This document shows, piece by piece, positions 13,174-15,250 of a stretch of 15,250 bases of DNA. The stretch's first letter is position 1. Each line of letters starts with the position of its first letter. The notes beneath the pieces are model-generated. The model made no database searches and had not been told where the DNA came from. It worked only from the letters and a program-made list of their open reading frames with translations. Position numbers and translations under genes: made by a program. This stretch comes from C7867-001 sp035533615 (lineage in GTDB: Bacteria; Patescibacteriota; Minisyncoccia; Phycocordibacterales; Phycocordibacteraceae), in assembly GCA_035533615.1 (NCBI GenBank), contig DATLTM010000014.1, forward strand, positions 1 to 15,250. Reading direction: 5' to 3'.

Positions 13174-13202
13174 TTGACGATTTTGGGGGCACCTGCTAGA
13201 TT
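13174..13202 (+). promoter_or_regulatory. Sigma-70 promoter of the infA/alpha operon
   Basis: TTGACG (13174-13179) is separated by exactly 17 bases from TAGATT (13197-13202), which also has a TGC extension. This is the only promoter in the window with both boxes. Transcription should start near 13209, leaving a leader of about 32 bases before infA, unlike the leaderless genes upstream. Confidence 0.75.
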
Positions 13203-13240
13203 GACATGGTACCTGTATGGGAATTCCAGCCGATGCATAA

Positions 13241-13480
13241 ATGAGTGACGGTGAAGAGACAAAATTGACGGTGACAGGAACCGTTGAGGAGGTGTTGCCA
13301 AACTCGCTTTTTCGTGTTCGCCTATCGGCCACCCAGGAAGGGGAAGAGGGAGAGCTAGTGCTTGCGTACCTTGCAGGAAAGATGCGTTTACATCGTATTC
13401 GCGTCCTCATGGGCGATCAGGTGGATATGGTGCTCGATCCCTACGGAGGTCGCGCCCGAATTGTCCGCCGTTTAACATAA
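13241..13480 (+). CDS. infA: Translation initiation factor IF-1
   Basis: IF-1 binds the ribosomal A site during initiation and supports IF-2 and IF-3. The 79-residue product is one S1/OB-fold domain: GTVEEVLPNSLFRVRL at 13-28, LAGKMRLHRIRVLMGDQVDMVLDPY around 45-69, then GGRARIVRRL. It is a few residues longer than the usual 72, mainly because of an acidic insert (TQEGEEGE) between the second and third strands. It is the first gene after a full promoter and opens the cluster infA-rpmJ-rpsM-rpsK-rpsD-rpoA, a standard bacterial order. No convincing Shine-Dalgarno sequence lies at normal distance; GGGAAT is about 17 bases upstream, too far. Confidence 0.95.
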   Translation: MSDGEETKLTVTGTVEEVLPNSLFRVRLSATQEGEEGELVLAYLAGKMRLHRIRVLMGDQVDMVLDPYGGRARIVRRLT

Positions 13481-13499
13481 AATAATTCAGACTTCTACA

Positions 13500-13616
13500 A
13501 TGAAAGTACGTGCGTCGATAAAAGTACAACAGCCAGCCGATCAGCTCGTCCGCCGCGGCGGCCGCCTGTATCGTATCAATAAAAAAAATCCGCGCCGTAA
13601 AGCAAGACAGGGCTAA
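13500..13616 (+). CDS. rpmJ: Ribosomal protein bL36, zinc-free form
   Basis: This gene is too short for usual ORF cut-offs. It encodes 38 residues: the start MKVRASIK and the end NPRRKARQG are the bL36 signatures, with a basic middle (LVRRGGRLYRI). The classical form carries a zinc ribbon of three Cys and one His. None of those residues is present here: the expected CxxC stretch reads QQPADQ. It is therefore the C-minus type, which needs no zinc. bL36 stabilises the 23S rRNA near the peptidyl-transferase side of the 50S subunit. It starts 19 bases after infA and ends 17 bases before rpsM, the normal place in this operon. The stop is TAA. Confidence 0.93.
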   Translation: MKVRASIKVQQPADQLVRRGGRLYRINKKNPRRKARQG

Positions 13617-13622
13617 TCGCGG

Positions 13623-13628
13623 TATATT
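13623..13628 (+). promoter_or_regulatory. Possible -10 (TATATT) before rpsM
   Basis: TATATT lies 5 bases before the ATG at 13634, preceded by CGG and not TGn. The spacing is one base shorter than ideal for a leaderless start. It may be an internal promoter or chance in a short AT-rich gap. Confidence 0.25.
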
Positions 13629-13633
13629 TTCGT

Positions 13634-14014
13634 ATGCGTATTTCAGGCGTTACCATTCCCGATAATAAACAGCTCGCGTATTCATTGCCGCTCATTTTTG
13701 GTATTGGGCCAGCGCGCGCTCGCGAGATCTTGAAGCAGACTGGCATCGCGCCCGCGAAGAAAGGTAGCGAGCTTACTGTAGATGAAGAGCAAAAGATCCG
13801 TGCACTCGCCGAAGGATACACAATTGAGGGCGAGTTGCGCCGCGAGATAGGGCAGAACATCAAGCGTTTGAAGGATATTCGTTCGGCGCGCGGCGAACGT
13901 CACGTGCGCGGTTTGCCGGTGCGTGGACAGCGCACGAAGACCAATTCACGCACACGTCGCGGCAACGTGAGGAAGACGATGACTTCCGGTCGCCGCACGC
14001 TAGAAAAGACCTAG
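13634..14014 (+). CDS. rpsM: Ribosomal protein uS13
   Basis: uS13 sits in the head of the 30S subunit and contacts the 50S subunit and P-site tRNA. The 126-residue product shows the opening RISGVTIPDNKQLAYSLPLIFGIGPARAREIL and the helix-two-turn-helix (LTVDEEQKIRALAEG). The middle is EGELRREIGQNIKRLKDIRSARGERHVRGLPVRGQRTKTNSRTRRG, with a basic tail that reaches the P site. The length is normal. The start ATG lies 17 bases after rpmJ, and rpsK begins one base after the stop, so the two are surely cotranscribed. Confidence 0.97.
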   Translation: MRISGVTIPDNKQLAYSLPLIFGIGPARAREILKQTGIAPAKKGSELTVDEEQKIRALAEGYTIEGELRREIGQNIKRLKDIRSARGERHVRGLPVRGQRTKTNSRTRRGNVRKTMTSGRRTLEKT

Positions 14015-14015
14015 T

Positions 14016-14450
14016 ATGGGAAAAAAACGCATCATCAAGAAGAGCGGGAAAGGCCTTGATGCCGGAAGAAAGGAACGTGCACTATCGAAGGTTACCAAAC
14101 GTCACCTCGAAAAGGGCGTCCTGCACATTGAGGCGACGTTCAACAATACCAAGGCTGTTCTCACGGACGATAAAGGAAATGCGGTCGTTTCTTCGAGCGC
14201 GGGGGCACTTGGCTTCTCCGGTGCTCGTAAGTCGACACCGTATGCTGCGGCAAAGGTTGGAGAATTCCTTGGCGAGAAAGGGATGATGATCGGATTAAAA
14301 GAGGCGTCCGTCATCATTCGCGGCGTTGGCGCTGGTCGCGAATCAGTTCTCCGCGCGTTTTCAGGAAAAGGCGTCCAGATTCGTTCAATCAGAGATGTGA
14401 CGCCAGTGCCGCACAATGGCCCACGTCCGCCAAAACCGCGGCGCGTGTAA
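14016..14450 (+). CDS. rpsK: Ribosomal protein uS11
   Basis: uS11 forms part of the 30S platform and the mRNA exit channel. The 144-residue product contains GVLHIEATFNNTKAVLTDDKGNAVVSSSAGALGFSGARKSTPYAAAKVGE, then IIRGVGAGRESVLRAFSGKGVQIRSIRDVTPVPHNGPRPPKPRRV, both typical. Its N-terminus is about 15 residues longer than in E. coli and very lysine-rich (GKKRIIKKSGKGLDAGRKER), as often seen in this family. It starts one base after rpsM and ends 12 bases before rpsD. The repeated Shine-Dalgarno-poor starts in this operon point to coupling or leader-independent initiation. Confidence 0.97.
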   Translation: MGKKRIIKKSGKGLDAGRKERALSKVTKRHLEKGVLHIEATFNNTKAVLTDDKGNAVVSSSAGALGFSGARKSTPYAAAKVGEFLGEKGMMIGLKEASVIIRGVGAGRESVLRAFSGKGVQIRSIRDVTPVPHNGPRPPKPRRV

Positions 14451-14462
14451 TTTTCATTTCAT

Positions 14463-15074
14463 ATGAAAACCGGACCGCGATATAAAATAGCGAAACGCCT
14501 CGGTGCGACTGTCTTTGAGAAAGCACAAACGCAAAAGTTTGCACTGTCTGCAGACCGCTCGGCCAAGAACAAACGCCGTGCGCGCGGCCGACAGAGCGAA
14601 TATGGCAAGCAGATGCTCGAAAAACAGAAAGTGCGTGTTACCTACGGCCTTTCGGAACGTCAGTTCCGAAATTATGTGAGAAAGGCACTTGCCGCACACA
14701 GTGCGAAGCCAACCGACCGACTTCACGAGTTCCTTGAACTCCGTCTCGACAATGTTGTATGGCGACTCGGTCTCGCACCGAGTCGTCGCGGTGCACGCCA
14801 GATGGTTGCACACGGCCACGTCATGGTGGGCGGAAAGAAAAGTCGCGTACCGTCGCAGGCACTTTCTGTCGGTGATACGATTGCAGTTCGCGAAGGTTCG
14901 AAGGAACACGGTGTGCTCGTTGGATTCGCTGAAAAATTTGCGGAACGCTCGCTTCCGTCTTGGCTTTCGTGGAATTTATCGAAGATGGAGGGCTCCGTTT
15001 TGGAGCGCCCAACCACATCGTCCTCCGACGTCGCTGGCGATCTGGTCGCAGTGCTCTCGTTCTACACACGATAG
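14463..15074 (+). CDS. rpsD: Ribosomal protein uS4
   Basis: uS4 is a primary 16S rRNA-binding protein of the 30S body and, in many bacteria, represses its own operon. The 203-residue product has the N-terminal part RYKIAKRLGATVF, then SEYGKQMLEKQKVRVTYGLSERQFRNYVRKA. The S4 RNA-binding domain follows (RLHEFLELRLDNVVWRLGLAPSRRGARQMVAHGHVMVGGKK). There are no cysteines, so it is the zinc-free type, like the L36 in this operon. The sequence RLGLAPSRR is encoded by a strong hairpin-forming stretch. A TAATTT hexamer at the rpsK stop lies 9 bases before its ATG but lacks a TGn. It ends 51 bases before rpoA. Confidence 0.97.
   Translation: MKTGPRYKIAKRLGATVFEKAQTQKFALSADRSAKNKRRARGRQSEYGKQMLEKQKVRVTYGLSERQFRNYVRKALAAHSAKPTDRLHEFLELRLDNVVWRLGLAPSRRGARQMVAHGHVMVGGKKSRVPSQALSVGDTIAVREGSKEHGVLVGFAEKFAERSLPSWLSWNLSKMEGSVLERPTTSSSDVAGDLVAVLSFYTR
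14763..14785 (+). repeat. Hairpin-forming inverted repeat inside rpsD
   Basis: CGACTCGGT (14763-14771), a 5-base loop CTCGC and ACCGAGTCG (14777-14785). The stem extends by a G-U and a G-C pair outside these limits. It lies in the S4-domain codons and could affect mRNA folding or S4 binding, or merely reflect codon choice. Confidence 0.6.
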
Positions 15075-15125
15075 TAGGGTAGTATAGTATTTAGTTATTA
15101 ATTAATTGGTAATTACGATTGCGTT
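15075..15125 (+). promoter_or_regulatory. AT-rich gap before rpoA with candidate -10 boxes
   Basis: This 51-base gap is far more AT-rich than its surroundings. TATAGT lies at 15083-15088, and TACGAT at 15114-15119 is 6 bases before the rpoA ATG, the leaderless spacing. TAATTA occurs twice around ATTGG and could form a weak stem. An internal promoter for rpoA is plausible but not proven; no terminator is seen. Confidence 0.4.
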
Positions 15126-15250
15126 ATGGAATACCACATCACCTTGCCGAGTAAGCCCCGTATCGTGTCTGAAGAAGACATGCAGGGCGTGTACGAAATC
15201 GATTCGCTCTATCCCGGTTATGGTCATACACTTGGGAACTCGCTTCGCCG
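15126..15250 (+). CDS. rpoA: RNA polymerase alpha subunit (3' partial)
   Basis: The window ends 125 bases into this gene. The 41 full codons read MEYHITLPSKPRIV, then YEIDSLYPGYGHTLGNSLRR at the edge; PGYGHTLGNSLRR is the RpoA signature in the N-terminal dimerisation domain that nucleates assembly of the beta and beta' subunits. The position right after rpsD is the standard alpha-operon order, and rplQ would be expected next outside the window. The start ATG at 15126 has no Shine-Dalgarno sequence. Confidence 0.96.
   Translation, partial: MEYHITLPSKPRIVSEEDMQGVYEIDSLYPGYGHTLGNSLR

Noticed and set aside
13206..13244. Twelve-codon leader ORF whose TGA overlaps the infA ATG
   Set aside because: Its ATG lies only 3 bases after the -10 box, upstream of the expected transcript start, so it is probably not in the mRNA. 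An inner ATG at 13233 leaves just three codons.

Overview
This window is a gene-dense stretch of a bacterial chromosome, most probably from the Candidate Phyla Radiation (Patescibacteria, Parcubacteria-like; Kaiserbacteria-type genomes are my best guess). The reasons are the short alanyl-tRNA synthetase, a run of small membrane-anchored proteins of unknown function, a baseplate-J-like surface protein next to an actin-fold protein, an ATP-cone/nuclease fusion, almost no intergenic DNA, and few Shine-Dalgarno sequences. TGA is used as an ordinary stop (for example at the ends of mnmA and the two genes after it), so the recoded SR1/Gracilibacteria code does not apply. By eye the base composition is somewhat above 50% GC throughout. 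I see no tRNA, rRNA, CRISPR array, insertion sequence or prophage, and no stretch over 300 bases lacks a gene.

Region 1 (1-6592, + strand) is a tight run of nine genes. It starts with the 3' part of a gene resembling the N-terminal module of HerA/VirB4-like membrane ATPases. Then come mltG (peptidoglycan), mnmA (tRNA thiolation), a small exported protein, an ATP-cone/PD-(D/E)XK nuclease fusion, a second small exported protein, a RecB/Cas4-like nuclease with four cysteines, a minimal MGMT-family protein and ung. Three neighbouring pairs overlap as ATGA. Four of the nine products are DNA nucleases or repair proteins.

Region 2 (6593-6964, - strand) is one small HAD phosphatase gene. It abuts ung end to end and shares a 50-base divergent promoter region with the next gene.

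Region 3 (7015-13166, + strand) holds an M3A oligopeptidase, a 620-residue alaS, an FtsA/PilM-like actin-fold protein and a single-pass protein with a large baseplate-J-like outer part.

Region 4 (13174-15250, + strand) is the alpha ribosomal operon: infA, rpmJ (zinc-free L36), rpsM, rpsK, rpsD and the start of rpoA. A clear promoter (TTGACG, 17 bases, TAGATT) precedes infA.

The most striking non-coding signal is a repeated promoter layout. An extended -10 element, TGnTAnnnT, lies 6-10 bases before the start codon of six genes, and a plain TAnnnT lies at similar spacing before several more. With ordinary sigma-70 geometry transcription would begin at or within a few bases of the ATG, so much of this region is probably expressed from leaderless mRNAs. 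The same signal also fixes the correct start codons of alaS and the baseplate-J-like gene.
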